Positions 32,781-44,961 of a DNA stretch of 64,000 bases are shown piece after piece; the first letter of the stretch is position 1, and every line of letters begins with the position of its first letter. The position numbers and the translations under genes were made by a program. The DNA is from Closterium sp. Naga37s-1 (taxonomy: Eukaryota; Streptophyta; Zygnematophyceae; Desmidiales; Closteriaceae). The stretch spans positions 1,116,001 to 1,180,000 of the forward strand of contig CANJKZ010000774.1 in NCBI GenBank assembly GCA_947471745.1, read 5' to 3'. The notes under the pieces are model-generated. The model saw only the letters and a list, made by a program, of their open reading frames with translations, was not told where the DNA came from and searched no databases.

Positions 32781-35451
32781 GTGTAGGAGCCTTAGCCTTG
32801 CCCAGCTGCTACTCACCCTCAGGTCCAGCAGCTCCACTAGTGCTACCACTAGCCTCTATACCATGTTCTCCACCAGCAGGTGCCTCCTCTACCTTCTCTC
32901 CATCACCATCCTCTGCAGCTGCCTCCTCTCCCTCCTCCAAAACACTAGAAGTCAGGTCCAGCTGCATGGTGATCTGCTCCATCTCCTGTGATACCTTGGC
33001 CTCCGGCTGTTTCTTCCAGCCCCCATACATCAGGCCCTCAACAAACTTCACATCCCTGCTGTCAAACAACACCCCTTGCGTGGTTCCGACAGCAACCACC
33101 CCTTGCTCTCAGCAGCCAGTCCCAAATGCATACACCAGATTGCACCCGCCCCCAACTTATTTCGATACCTCTTGGGGACGTGGGCGACTGCCATGCAACC
33201 GAACACCCTCAGCATGTCCAATGGCGGCTTCCTCCCAAGCCACCTCTCCAGCCGCACCCACAATTCATCACCAACCTTAGTGAGCACCCTGTTCCTAGCC
33301 ACAGTAGCGTGCCGGACAGCATGGGGCCACATGGCATTGCCCACCCCTGATTCTATGAGCAGCGCCCTAGCTGTCTCCAGAATGCTCCCGTTCGCCCGTT
33401 CTGCTACACCGTTGGACTACGGGGTGTAAGCCGTGGTCAGCTCGCTCTGAATGCCCTGCTTCTTGAGCCAGGCCGTCATCTCAGCTCCAAGGAACTCACC
33501 ACCCCGGTCTGTCCTAATCCGCTTCACTACACACCCCGCTTGCTTTTCCACGAATGGCAGCCAATCTTCCCATATCGTGAAGGCGGCGTTGTCCTTTTGG
33601 TTCAGCGGATATGCCCACGTGAGTCTGCTCCAATCATTATGATACCGCCCCCCCTTGCGCCCTTGCACCGGCAGCGGCTCCACCAAGTCTATGTGAACCT
33701 GCTCCAAAGGCTTCTTGCTCCTGCCAGTCACGCTATGATAGGGGAAACGAGTGAAATTTGAGAGCAAACAGATTTCACAGTTGTCATCGGGTGGCTGTCC
33801 GTTCAGCTTCAAACCCTTGACGCCTCCATCCTTCTCTAGCTGCTTCAACAAGGGCATTGCCACATGCCCGAAGCGTTGGTGTGCCGTTGCCCAATCTGTC
33901 TCTCCAGATCTGGCCGACAATTTCACACCAACCCATCCAACGGCGTTGAACCCCCCCTGAGATGCAGACCCCTCTCAAGCTTGTCCCCCACCGTGCCACG
34001 GCAACGCTGGCAGCTGCCACATGGATCTGTACACATCCTTGCTCTCGTGCAGATCCCAAAGCACCCGATTTCCCAGCTGCCCCTTGTACGTGCGTGCCCC
34101 ATCCGTGCTAGTGCTCACCCCAGCCTTGGCAAGCTTACGGAGGGAGATGAGGTTGGCCTTGAGATCAGGAATGAGGAGAACGTCGTGCAGCACCACCGGC
34201 TTGCCATCCGCTCCCTTGAATGCAGCTCGTCCCGCACCAGCCATCTTCAGCGCGTGTCCAGAGGCAGAGCACACCTCATTGATCGGTGCAGCTCGTACGT
34301 GATCAAGCAGCTCCTTGCGCGGCGTCATCGTCCAAGCAGCGCCCGTGTCCAGGGGATGCAGCTCTGCTCCAACCTTGGCAGAGGCGTCTCCTTGCTCCCC
34401 CTGCTCTCCAATATGGAAGAACTGGCCCGCGGTGCGCTCCTTCTTCTTCTCTGCACCGCCGTTGCTCTTCGGGTTGTTGTCGGACGAATCGGCAACCATG
34501 TTCGCGCTTTTTTTCTGGTTCCTCCGTGCGCCGCCATCCTGGTGACGATTCTGGGGGGGTCCATCTATCGGGTTTCTTATAGCACAAAAACCAGGGGTGC
34601 CCCTCCTTCTCACAATACCAGCAACTCCCTTTCATTTTGCCACCAGCACCCGACTTGCCCCCACGTCCAGATTTCGCACCGCGACCCCAACCGGTACCTC
34701 CTTGTTGGTCGTTGGAGTCGTCGTCCTTCATTGCACCGCGTCCAGCACCACCGAAGCCACGTCCTCTGCCACGTCGGCTCCCTTGCATCCCGTAGCCGCT
34801 GCTGCCGTCGTCTCCACCCCTCAGTTGGCGGCGATGGAAGTCCTCCTCCAGAATCTTCGTCCGCACCCACTCGAGCGTCCACAAGCTCTGGTTCTGCGGC
34901 AGGCTCAATCCGCTCGTGAATTGAAGCCATGATTCCGGCAGCAGCGAGAGCATCTTCAAGCACTTGGTCTGCTCCGGGTAGGTGATTCCCGTGGTCGCCA
35001 ACTTCGCGTAGAGGTCGCGCATTTTGTCCAAAACAGGTTGCACTGGCTCTCCCTCGCTCAAGCGCAACGCGGACAGCTCCCTCTCCAGCATCTATGTTGC
35101 GACAACGGAGGTCGGGGCGTGCAGCTCCTTCAACACGGTCCACGCCTTCGGACCGCAATCAACCTCCGGCAGCAGGTGCATGACGTGGTGACGCTGGTTC
35201 AGCTCCAAACTCTGCGACATCAAGTAGTAGCCAGCCGAGGCGCGCTCGTCCCAATCTTCCTGCAGCGCGGGGTCACTCGGTCTAGGCTCCTCCCCAATCA
35301 TTAGTTTCAGCAATCCAATCTGACGGAAATAAAGTTGCATTTTCCAGGCCCAATCATCATAGCCCTCACCATTGAACTTCTCGACGGTGAAGTTCTTCAG
35401 CACCTCCTTGATCAGCGAGCCCTGGTTTGTTCGCGCTCTCCTTGGCGCCGA
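32781..35451 (-). pseudogene. Copia B2 gag, protease and integrase (minus strand, decayed)
   Basis: Read from 35451 downward: gag (KNFTVEKFNGEGYDDWAWKM, ... LMIGEEPRPSDPALQEDW), a TAG near 35090 (Leu elsewhere), the Arg/Gly-rich tail, a canonical CCHC knuckle (CWYCEKEGHPWFLC), a +1 frameshift in a run of C near 34555, protease (DTGAAW, with five residues before it deleted), and integrase (RTDRGGEFLGAEM, AYTP, RVFGCMAVAHVP). The first integrase Asp region is altered (HIDLVEP) and frames shift repeatedly. The copy stops at 32781 in the linker between integrase and RT. The gag 5' end continues at 41038 beyond element A2. Confidence 0.88.
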
Positions 35452-35584
35452 GGTCAAACATATGTGTTTATATTTCTCTAGGCTGTAGTGGGTTTAGCCT
35501 TAGGGGGTACAGAATTTCTCTAGACATTCTACTTGTACCCCCCCCCCTTTTCACCTAATGTATCATTCTCTCGTTATTCTAAGA
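35452..35584 (+). repeat. 5' LTR of A2
   Basis: Starts GGTCAAACAT (first base mutated from T) and ends TTCTAAGA. The primer site TGGAATCAGAGTAGG follows at 35585-35599. Confidence 0.9.
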
Positions 35585-35599
35585 TGGAATCAGAGTAGG

Positions 35600-37225
35600 T
35601 TACCTTTGGGCCCACCACCTGCTACCTCGTTCCTAGCCCCGCGCCCGGCCCGTACCTCGCCCGTGATAGGCCCGTACCTAGCCCGCGCCCGGCTCAGTCT
35701 CTTGCCCGCGCCGTACCTAGCCCGCGATAGGCCCGTACCTAGCCCGCGCTCGGCCCTGTCTCATATCTGCGGCCAGCCCGTACCTAGCCCGCGATTGCCC
35801 TGTCGACACCCGCGCCCGGCTGCGCACCTAGTCCGCGCCTAGTCGACGCCCGCGACCGGCCCGTACCTAGCCCGCGACCCGGCCCCGTACCTAGCCCGCG
35901 ATCGCCCCGTTGACACCTGCGCCCGGCCCCGTACCTAGCCCGTGCCTCGTCGACGCCCGCGACCGGCCCGTACCTAGCCCGCAACCCGGCCCCGTACCTA
36001 GCCCGCGCCCTGTCGACACCCGTGCCAGGCCCTGTACCTAGCCCAGCGCCCGGCCCCGTTCCTAGCCCCGCGCCCGGCCCCTTCCCTAGCCCGCGCCCGT
36101 CGACGCCCGTGCCCGGCCCCGTCCCTCGCCCAGCGCCCGGCCCCGTACCTAGCCTGCGCCTGGCCCCGTACCTAGCCCCGGCCCGTCGACACCTGCGCCC
36201 GGCCTCGTCCCTCGCCCAGCGCCCCCCCCTCCCTGCCCCCCCTTGTTTGGCCCCTCGGCCTCAGTTCAGAGCCCAGCGCCCGGCCTTGTGCCTGCCCAGC
36301 GCCCGACCCTGTACCTAGCCAGCGCCCGGCCCCGTACCTAGCCTGCGCTCGGCCCCGTACCTAGCTCGCGCCCGGCCCCTTGTTTGGCCCCTCGGCCCCG
36401 CCCCTCGGCCCCTCGGCCCCTAGGTTCGGCCTCCTCGGCACCGTGTGTTTGGCCCCTCGGCCCTCTAGGCCCCTTGGCCCCAATTCAGAGCCCAGCGCCC
36501 GGCCCCGTACCTAGCCCGCGCCCGGCCCCGTACCTTGCCCGCGCCCGGCCCCTTGTTTGGCCCCTCGGCCCCGCCTCTCGGCCCCTCGGTCCCTAGCCTC
36601 GGCTCCTAGGTTCGGCCTCCTCGGCCCTCTTGTTTGGCCCCTCGGCCCCCTAGGCCCTTCGGCCCCGTACCTAGCCCGCGCCCGGCCCCTTGTTTGGCCC
36701 CTCGGCCCCTAGGCTCGGCCTCCTCGGCCCCTCCCCTTGTTTGGCCCCTCGGCCCCCTAAGCCCCTCGGCTCCGTACCTGCCCAGCCCCCGGCCCCTTGT
36801 TTAGCCCCTCGGCCCTGCCTCTCGGCCCCTCGGCCCCTAGCCTCGGCTCCTAGGCTCGGCCTCCTCGGCCCTCTTGTTTGGCCCCCGGCCCCCTAGGCCC
36901 CTCGGCCCCGTACCTAGCCCGCGCTTGGCCCCGTACCTAGCCCACGCCCGGCCCCTTGTTTGGCCCCTCGGCCCCTAGGCTCGGCCTCCTCGGCCCCCTA
37001 AGCCTTTCGGCTCCGTACCTGCCCAGCGCCCGGCCCCTTGTTTGGCCCCTCGGCCCCGCCTCTCGGCCCCTCAGCCCCTAGCCTCGGCTACTAGGCTCGG
37101 CCTCCTCGGCCCTCGTGTTTGGCCCCTCGGCCCTCTTGTTTGGCCCCTCGGCCCCCTAGGCCTCTCGGCCCCCTAGGCCCCTCGGACCCTCGGCCCCTAG
37201 GCCCTCTTGTTTGGCCCCTCGGCCC
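35600..37225 (+). repeat. GC-rich tandem-repeat leader of A2
   Basis: Units of GCCCGGCCCCGTACCTAGCC type dominate 35640-36370, then GGCCCCTCGGCCCCTAGG type to 37240, with the two types interspersed near 36500-37030. No ATG-led frame leads from it into gag. Confidence 0.85.
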
Positions 37226-38318
37226 CTAGGCCCCTCGGCTCCGCCCCTTCGCTACTACTACTGCTGCTCCTGAGCCCTGCGCCACTATAGCTTCGCTTAG
37301 AGTTCTTGCGTTCGACCCGGAGGGCAGGCCTGTAGCATTTGACACGTGGCACGACGATCTGCAACTGTACCTACTGAGCGATCTTAAGGACAGTGTCTCA
37401 CTGTTTGACCACGTGTCCGGTGCCGCTCCAGCCCCTCCCGCCACAGCTGACATTTCGACCCGTTCCCAGTGGCTGTCTCGTGACGCTACTGCCCGCTTAG
37501 CCATTCGCAACCACCTGCCTGCGACCGAATGTGCTCACTTTGGAGAGCACAGGACAGCACAGGCCCTATACGACGCTCTCGTTGCTCGCTACTCCTCCCT
37601 TGCCACTGCTGCTATTGGCAGGCTGCTACTGCCCTACCTGTTCCCTGAGCTGTCGGCTTTTGCCACAGTAGCGGACCTGGTTACCCACCTGCGCACTAGC
37701 GACGCTCGCTACCCTGCTACCGTCCCTGCTGAGTTCCTTCCCACGAACCAGCCCCCCATGTTCATCACCCTCTACTTCATAGTCACTTGCCTCCCTGACT
37801 CCCTTCGCTCTGTCAGGGACCACTTCCTCACCCTTGACCCCACCTCCCTCACTGTTGACCTCCTCGAGCAGCATCTCCTCGCAGCTGAGACTAGTGCAGT
37901 TGCTGTAGGTGCTGCTCATGGCACTCCGCACTCGCCCTTCTTTGAGGAGTGCTCCCCCTCCCCCCTTTCCCCCTCCTTCGCCTCTGCTGCTGCTGCAGAC
38001 GTCTCTGTTCCTGAGGACGTCGATGCTGCTTTGACTAGTGCGAAGCGCCGCAACAGCAAGGGCAAGGGTGGCCGGGGTAGTGGAGGAGGCAGCGGTGGTG
38101 GTGGAGGTGGCAGTGGGAGCGGTAGTGGGGGGAGCGGTAGAGGAGGTGGAGGCGGTGGAGGTGGTGGCGGCGGTGGGACTGGTGGCGGCGGTGGAGGCTC
38201 TGGTGGCGGCGGTGGAGGCAGCGGAGGGAGTGGCGGCAGTGCAGGCGGTGGGACCGGTGGTGGTAGGTCAAGACCTCGGCGTGGAGGCCCTGGTGGTGGT
38301 CGAGGCCAGCAGCAGTAG
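37226..38318 (+). pseudogene. A2 gag (capsid domain and Gly-rich tail)
   Basis: The open frame contains a Copia capsid-like region: LRVLAFDPEG, FDTWHDDLQLYLLSD, then helices with LYDALVARYSSLATAAIGRLLLPYLFPEL, LRTSDARYPATVPAEFL and LLEQHLLAAET. From about 38040 it becomes Lys/Gly-rich (long poly-Gly with Ser) and ends QQQ then TAG at 38316. The frame after the TAG is continuous with the zinc-knuckle segment, so the stop splits an originally longer gag. No ATG is visible upstream in frame. It is the only copy of family A here that keeps the capsid domain. Confidence 0.78.
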
Positions 38319-40660
38319 CGTCGGAGCGAGACCCAGACGCCCCAGCAGCTCCGTGAGTGGTTGGTTCAGCGTGGGACGGGTGAGGGTAGTGAGACCTGCC
38401 CGTATGTCATTCGCACGGGTGTCCGTGCGGGCCAGACATGCGGGAGGTTTCACACTGAGCGCCGCTGCTTTGCCCGCCTTGACGACGCCTGACGTGCTGA
38501 GTTTGGTGACGACGTCGAGCGCCCTCGCTGGGCGCAGTTGCTTCAGTCAGGAGTTGCTATCTTTGACCTAGACTATGATGTTATTATCTCTGCTATGTAT
38601 GCTTTGTCTTTTAGTGCTGAGGGTGACTGTTACCGGTGTGTGCCACCTGACCCAGGTATAGCGGCTGCTGCTCTAGGTACTAGTGCGTCTGGTACTGCGC
38701 GTGCTGAGGCCTTGCACATCTTCACGTTGGACTCCGGCGCCTTGCGCTATTTCTTTCGTGACAGCACCACTCTCACTCCTCTCCCTGCACCTGTCCCGAT
38801 CAGACTGGCTGACCCCTCTGGGGGGCCGGGTCGTTGCCCGTTCCTCCACTGTCCTCCCGTGTCCGTCGGTTCCGTCCGGCTCACTGTCAGGTCTTCATCT
38901 CCCCTCGTTCTCTACGAACTTGGTGAGTACCACTGCCCTTCAGGATGCGATGGTCACTACCACCACTCCTGGGGGTCAGCGTGTGTCGATCTGCACGTGC
39001 ACATGGACGGGGCGTCACCTGGCTACGTTCACTCGTCGGCCAGGGTCGAGTTTGTACACACTCGCTACCGAGCCTCCTCAGGTAGCTGCGTCTGCTCAGG
39101 TGTTGGCGTCAGGTCAGGTAGCCGCCTCTTGCTCGTGTCGCCTTCTGTCGCACCAGACTCTTCTTTGGCACCACCGCCTGGGTCACCCCTCCCTGCCACG
39201 CCTTCGTGGCATGCACTCCCGTCTCCTTGTCTCTGGTCTCCCCAGGTCTCTGCCTCCCTTAACGCCCTCGTCTGCCCCGCCCTGTCTTCCTTGCGTCAAG
39301 GGGCGGCAGCGCGCCGCTCCTCACTCCTCTTCGTTTCCCCCGACGACTGCTCCCCTGCAGACCCTCCACATGGACGTGTGGGGACCAGCCCGCGTCAGTG
39401 GACAGGGCCGCGAGCGCTACTTTCTGCTGGTAGTTGACGACTACACGCGGTACACCACAGTCTTCCCCCTGCTGTCTTGATCCCTTGGATCCGCACAGTA
39501 CGTCTCCAGCTGCGCGAGCAGTTTGGCCAGGACCTTCTTGTCCTGCGTCTGCACTCTGACAGAGATGGTGAGTTCTCCTCCGACCTTTTGCGGGACTTTT
39601 GTCGTGGGGAGGGCATTCGCCAGACGTTCACGCTTCCGGACTCCCCTCAGCAAAATGGGATTGCTGAGGGCCGCATTGGCTTAGTCATGGAGGTCGCTCG
39701 TACCTCCATGATACATGCGGCCGCTCCCCATTTTATGTGGCTGTTTGCGGTCCGGTACGCTGCGCATCAGCTCAACCTTTGGCCCCGTGTCTCCTTGCCG
39801 GAGACCTCGCCCACACTGCGTTGGACGGGGAAGGTTGGCGATGCGTCGGTGTTCCGAGTTTGGGGTTCTCGTGCCTTTGTTCGCGATACGTCCGCGGACA
39901 AGCTCTCCGCCCGCGCCATTCCCTGCGTCTCCCTTGGCTTTGTCCCTGACGCGCCTGGCTGGCAGTTCTACCACCCCACCTTGCGCCGTGTCCTCCCGTC
40001 TCAGGACGTCACGTTCAACGAGTCGGTTCCCTTCTACCGTCTCTTCCCCTAGAACTCTGCCCCTCCCCCGCCCCCGCCGCTCTTCCTTGCTCCCGGTCCA
40101 CCTCCGGTAGACCCCCTCCCGCCCCAGGGTCCTGCTCCCTCGGGAGTGTCTCAGGTAGACCCTCTCCCTGGTATTGCGCATGTTCAGGTAGCTGTCATCT
40201 CAGGTGCTGCTCGAGGTGCTGCGACTGGGGGTGCTGCGTCTGGGGGTGTGGAGCCAGGGGGTGCGGGGTCTGAGGGTGCTGGGTCTGGAGGTGCTGATCA
40301 TGAGGGTGTTGAGCCTGGGGGTGCTGAGTCGGAGGGTGCGGAGCCTGGGGGTGCTGAGACGGAGGGTGCGGAGCCTGGAGGTGCTGAGTCGGAGGGTGCG
40401 GAGCCTTGGGGTACTGAGCCTCGGGGTGCTGCTTCGTCTGGAGGTCCTGCTGGTGCTTCACCGCGACTGTCCTCGCAGCAGCTGCGTGAGTGGCTTGTTC
40501 AGCGCGCACACCGTCGGAGTGGAGCTCCTGGAGCTGGCGAGCCTGGAGACATTGGAGCTGGAGGTGCTGCTGTTACTATTGGAGCTGGAGACCCTACGGA
40601 GCCTGGAGCAGCTGGCGTTCTAGGCCTTGTACCTACTGTGCTTCACTTGCTTACTTCTTG
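38319..40660 (+). pseudogene. A2 zinc knuckle, protease, integrase and linker; RT deleted
   Basis: In order: TPQQLREWLVQRG, a knuckle at 38397-38468 (C-X13-C-X3-H-X4-C, one residue shorter than in A1), a TGA at 38490 (Trp in A1), protease LDSGAL (near 38729), pre-integrase zinc region (LWHHRLGHPS), core MDVWGP, a deletion of about 23 bp at 39470 that shifts frame, HSDRDGEF (Gly to Asp next to the second catalytic Asp), NGIAEGR with the Glu, then a TAG at 40050 (Tyr in A1). The linker of Glu/Pro/Gly repeats (GGAESEGAEP) runs to about 40620 and is joined to LGLVPTVLHLLTS, the end of RNase H. Confidence 0.87.
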
Positions 40661-40905
40661 ACTCTGCTTGTACTGTACTCTATACATATACCTGCATGCT
40701 TACACTTGCTAGGTTGTGTTAACTGTATTGTTTGTTCTCCTTTATATATCTCTGCATGTTGACTGGCCTTGTGGCCCTTTGCTTGTGCTCGGACTGTGTG
40801 GTGACTTTGTGATCCACCCTGAGCTTGCTTTGCTTTGCTTCTTCTCTTGACTGGTCTTGTGACCATTGCTTGCTCTTGCTATCCCCCACTTCGCCTATGG
40901 GGGTG
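40661..40905 (+). other. A2 3' UTR with polypurine tract
   Basis: Non-coding; matches the 3' UTRs of A1 and A0, including the GATCCACCCTGAGCTTGC block and CCTATGGGGGTG just before the LTR. Confidence 0.78.
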
Positions 40906-41037
40906 TGTCAAATATATGTGTTTATATTTCTCTAGGCTGTAGTGGGTTTAGCCCTAGGGGGTACAGAATTTCTCTCGACATTCTTCTTGTACCCCCCCCC
41001 TTTTGCCCAAATGCATCATTCCCTCGTTATTCTAAGA
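40906..41037 (+). repeat. 3' LTR of A2
   Basis: 132 bp, TGTCAAATAT to TTCTAAGA, followed by the GCCGA target duplication. Its last 74 bases reappear, in reverse orientation, inside the gag of B5 (49344-49417). Confidence 0.92.
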
Positions 41038-41163
41038 GCCGAAACACCAGAATCCTGGCTGCCGCTACGATCTTGGGCTGAAGATTCACCAGCTCCCGCC
41101 GAGGTATTTCCCGCCATAGCTACCTATAACGAGGATCACTATAACGCAGCTCTGATACCAGCT
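41038..41163 (-). pseudogene. B2 gag start, leader and primer site
   Basis: On the minus strand: the primer site TGGTATCAGAGC (about 41160-41149), the leader, the ATG region (ATGGCGGGAAATACC) and the first 25 or so gag codons up to the A2 insertion point. Confidence 0.85.
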
Positions 41164-42252
41164 TGTTGGTGTAAGGGCCTAATAACTCAGGCTATTAAGA
41201 CGTTATCCAAATTAAAAACTCTCCTCGGGGCCACCTCCACGGGTCCTTGGGTGCGTGGTACAAGACCAGCCCCTATCCTCGGGTCCGAGTTTGTAGAGAG
41301 AGAGATCAAGAGGGACATAGTTAAAACAGCAAGAGTACCTTGAACGTCACGCAGCGTGCCGTGCAGACCGTCGATCAGATTAAGCTGAGAACTCCCTATA
41401 TCGAAGCTCACTCTAAGAGCTTTCAAAAGAGCCAAGTTGCCTCGCGAAAAGTTTTGCCATTGTAGAGTTATGCTCGGACAGCGTTTGTCTAGCGTCGTAG
41501 TACTAGCATACTAGAGTTGACTCGGTAGCATTCCGCCGTCGCACCGCGTAGAAACGAAATTCCAGCAAGGAAGGAATTCGTTTGAATCAAATTGACTATA
41601 TTCAGGTACAAACAGAGAAGGAATATATAGTTCTAGCTAGCAAGGACCTTGGGAATCAACCTGGGAACAACCAGGGATGATCCCAAATAATTCCAATCAA
41701 CAGAACCAACCTGGCTGGACAAAACAGCAGGTTGTAGGTTGGTAAACAACCTCTGGTTCTGTTTTTCCAACCTGGGAAAACAACAACCAGGTTCAGGTCC
41801 TAAAAAGAGAACCTGTTTTGTCTTTTCCCAACCAGCCAAATGCTGGTTCTGCTGGTTTCCCCTGGCCCAGTAGCATGCAGATACAAACAAACAACATCCA
41901 ACCTTCACCTAAATTGTACCCCTATAGTGCCTTCCCTGCTACACTATAGTCACCAAACAAAACAGTACAATTTTGAGTTGGATAGAACTGAATCTGCGCA
42001 ATCAATTAAACCGAACTGCAAAGCTTCCATCTTGGGTTCCTTTGCGAGCTCGTCCTTTCTGCTTGCACTGTTCATAGCGCGTACAATGTTGTGCCGAAGC
42101 GCACATTGCGCGAGTACCTGCAAATGCATCAAGCGAAAATTGCGAAAGCAAACAAACACACGAACATTCCATTCACACCCAAATGCGATCGCACATGCAT
42201 ACTCCTACAAAAAGACGCCAGGATGTCATGCAATGTGAATTTGCACCCAACA
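41164..42252 (-). repeat. 5' LTR of B2 (minus strand)
   Basis: 1,089 bp; on the minus strand TGTTGGGTGC (ending at 42252) to TACACCAACA (41164). It abuts plus-strand B3 gag at 42253. Confidence 0.92.
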
Positions 42253-44919
42253 GTTTCTGTGCTATAAGAAACCCGATGGATGGACCCCCCAGAATCGCCA
42301 CCAGGATGGCGGCGCGCGGGGGAACCAGAAAAACGGCGCGAACATGGTCGCTGATTCGTCCGACAACAACCCGAAGAGCAACGGCGGTGCAGAGAAGAAG
42401 AAGGAGCGAACCGCGGGCCAGTTCTTCCATATTGGAGAGCAGGGGGAGCAAGGAGACGCCTCTGCAAAGGTTGGAGCAGAGCTGCATCCCCTGGACCATT
42501 GGGTGTTGGACACGGGCGCTGCTTGGACGATGACGCCGCGCAAGGAGCTGCTTGATGACGTACGATCTGCACCGATCAATGAGGTGTGCTCTGCCTCTGG
42601 ACACGCGCTGAAGGTGGCTGGTGCGGGACGAGCTGCATTCAAAGGAGCGGATGGCAAGCCGGTGGTGCTACACGACGTTCTCCTTGTTCCTGATCTCAAG
42701 GCCAACCTCATCTCCCTCCGTAAGCTTGCCAAGGCTGGGGTGAGCACTAGCACGGATGGGGCACGCACGTACAAGGGGCAGCTGGGAAATCGGGTGCTTT
42801 GGGATCTGCACGAGAGCAAGGATGTGTACGGATCCATGTGGCAGCTGCCGGCGTTGGCGTGGCACGTTGGGGGGCAGGCTGGAGAGGGGTCTGCATCCCA
42901 GGGGGAATGCAACGCCGTTGGAGGGGTTGGTGTGAAAGTGTCGGCCAGATCTGGGGAGACGGATTGGGCAAAGGCACACCGACGCTTGGGGCACATGGCA
43001 ATGCCCTTGTTGAAGCAGCTAGAGAACGGTGGAGCCGTCAAGGGTTTGAAGCTGAACGGACAGCCACCCGATCAGAACTGTGAAATCTGTTTGCTCTCAA
43101 AATTCATTCGTTTCCCCTTTCATAGCGTGACTGGCAGGAGCAAGAAGCCTTTGGAGCTGGTTCACATGGACTTGGTAGGGCCGCTGCCGGTGCAAGGGCA
43201 CAAGGGGGAGCGGTATTTCCTAACCATTGTGGATGATTGGAGCAGACTCATGTGGGCGTATCCGCTGAAGCAAAAGGACCACACCGCCTCTACGATAAAG
43301 GAAGATTGGCTGCCATTCGTGGAGAAGCAAGCGGAGTGTGTAGTGAAGCGGATTAGGACAGACCGGGGTGGTGAGTTCCTTGGAGCTGAGATGACGGCCT
43401 GGCTCAAAAAGCAGGGCATTGAGAGGGAGCTGACCACGGCTTGCACCCCGCAGTCCAACGGTGTAGCAGAACGGGCGAACTGGACCATTCTGGAGACAGC
43501 TAGTGCGCTGCTCATAGAATCAGGGGTGGGCAATTCCATGTGGCCCCATGCTGTCCGGCACGCTACCGAGGCTAGGAACAGGGTGCTCACTAAGGTTGGT
43601 AATGAATCGTGGGTGCCGCTGGAGAGGTGGCTTGGGAGGAAGCCGCCGGTGGAGATGCTGAGGGTGTTCGGTTGCATGGCAGTCGCCCACGTGTCCCCAA
43701 GAAGTATCGAAGTAAGTTGGGGGCGAGTGCAATCTGGTGTTTGCATTTGGGGCTGGCTGCTGAGAGCAAGGGATGGCTGTTGTGGGAACCATCCAAGGGT
43801 GTGTTGATTGACAGCAGAGATGTGAAGTTTGTTGAGGACATGATGTATGGTGGCTAAGAGGTTTATGCAGAAGGAGAAGCAGGACTTCAATGAGACCTTT
43901 GCTCCCACTGCCAAACCCCCTACCCTCCGTGTCTTGTTGGCAGATGCAGCCGTTAGTGGGAAATTCATCGTTCAGATGGATATATCAACGGCATTCCTCA
44001 ATGGGATTTTAGAGGAGGATGTGTACATGACGCAGCCGCCTGGGTATGAGGATGGTACGGGCAGGGTGTGCAAGCTGAAAAAGTCCATCTACGGCTTGAA
44101 GCAGGCGCCACGCTGCTGGTACCAAAGGTTGGCAGCTGTTCTAGAGGATTAAGAACAGCTACCAAAGTATGGGATTAAGAATGAGCGCAAGGTTGCAACT
44201 CCCCTGCTGCAGAGGATGAAGGGGTTGAAGCTGAGGAGCAGCAGCAATTTCATTCCTTGGTGAGCAGCCTCTTGTATGCAGCTGTTCACACAAGGCCTGA
44301 CATCTCTTTCTCAGTTGGGCAACTGGCAAGGGTGGTGCAGAATCCATCAGAGGAGCAGGTGGATGCAACTGAGCGTGTGGTGAAGTACCTGAACTCTCAC
44401 CCAAGCATTGGAGTTCAATACTCCGCATCTGCACAGGTGAAGCAGAAAGGGGTTGAGGTGCTGAAAGAGAAGGGGGAGCGGCTTGGAGAAGGCAAGCTGA
44501 TTCTCACTTGCTTTAGCGATGCTACGTGGGCTTCTGAGAAGGATGATTCCTCATCTGTGGGAGGATACATCTGCGTAGTTGGGGGAGGACCTGTTAGTTG
44601 GAGATCCAAGAAGCAGACGGAGACGGCACTCTCCTCTGTTGAATCAGAGTACATGGCAATGTTCCAGGAGCAGAAGGTTGCTACGCCGCTGTTTTGTGAT
44701 AGCAAGGGGGCTCTTGGGATGGCCAGAAACGCTGTGCTTCATTGGCTGAACAAGCACATGCGTATCAAGTGGCACTGGCTGCGTACTGAGGTTAAGAGGG
44801 GGACGGTGAATCTGATCTACATCAAGACTCACCAGCAGCCAGCAGACTTCCTCACCAAGAGGCTTGCGGATGAGCCTCATTGGCGTTGTGTGCGCATGAG
44901 TGGAATGAGCATGAACTAG
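42253..44919 (+). pseudogene. Copia B3 gag end to RNase H, with two deletions
   Basis: The copy starts abruptly after the zinc-knuckle region (CYKKPDGWTPQN). From 42344 an open frame of about 450 codons covers protease (VLDTGAAWTMTP) and integrase with MDLVGP, RTDRGGEF and NGVAERA, all three catalytic acidic residues present. A 2-base insertion near 43693 shifts frame. At about 43852 a deletion joins the integrase C-terminus to RT (AKRFMQKEKQDFNETF) at a shared GGTGGCTAAG. A second deletion at about 44150 removes the YVDD region. RNase H from 44500 is open to the stop at 44919, with a small in-frame loss at 44664 (MAMFQEQK). It cannot make RT. Confidence 0.9.
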
Positions 44920-44961
44920 CATGGAATGTTGGGAATGCAGCCGGCAGGCTGAGGGGGAGTG

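Larger units (their letters stand above)
35452..41037 (+). mobile_element. Copia A2, complete ends, nested in B2
   Basis: 5,586 bp with LTRs of 133 and 132 bp (about 92 percent identical by eye) and a 5-bp target duplication GCCGA at 35447-35451 and 41038-41042; removing it restores the B gag. It contains leader, gag, protease and integrase, but RT and RNase H are missing: the linker is joined at about 40622 to the last residues of pol. Confidence 0.93.
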
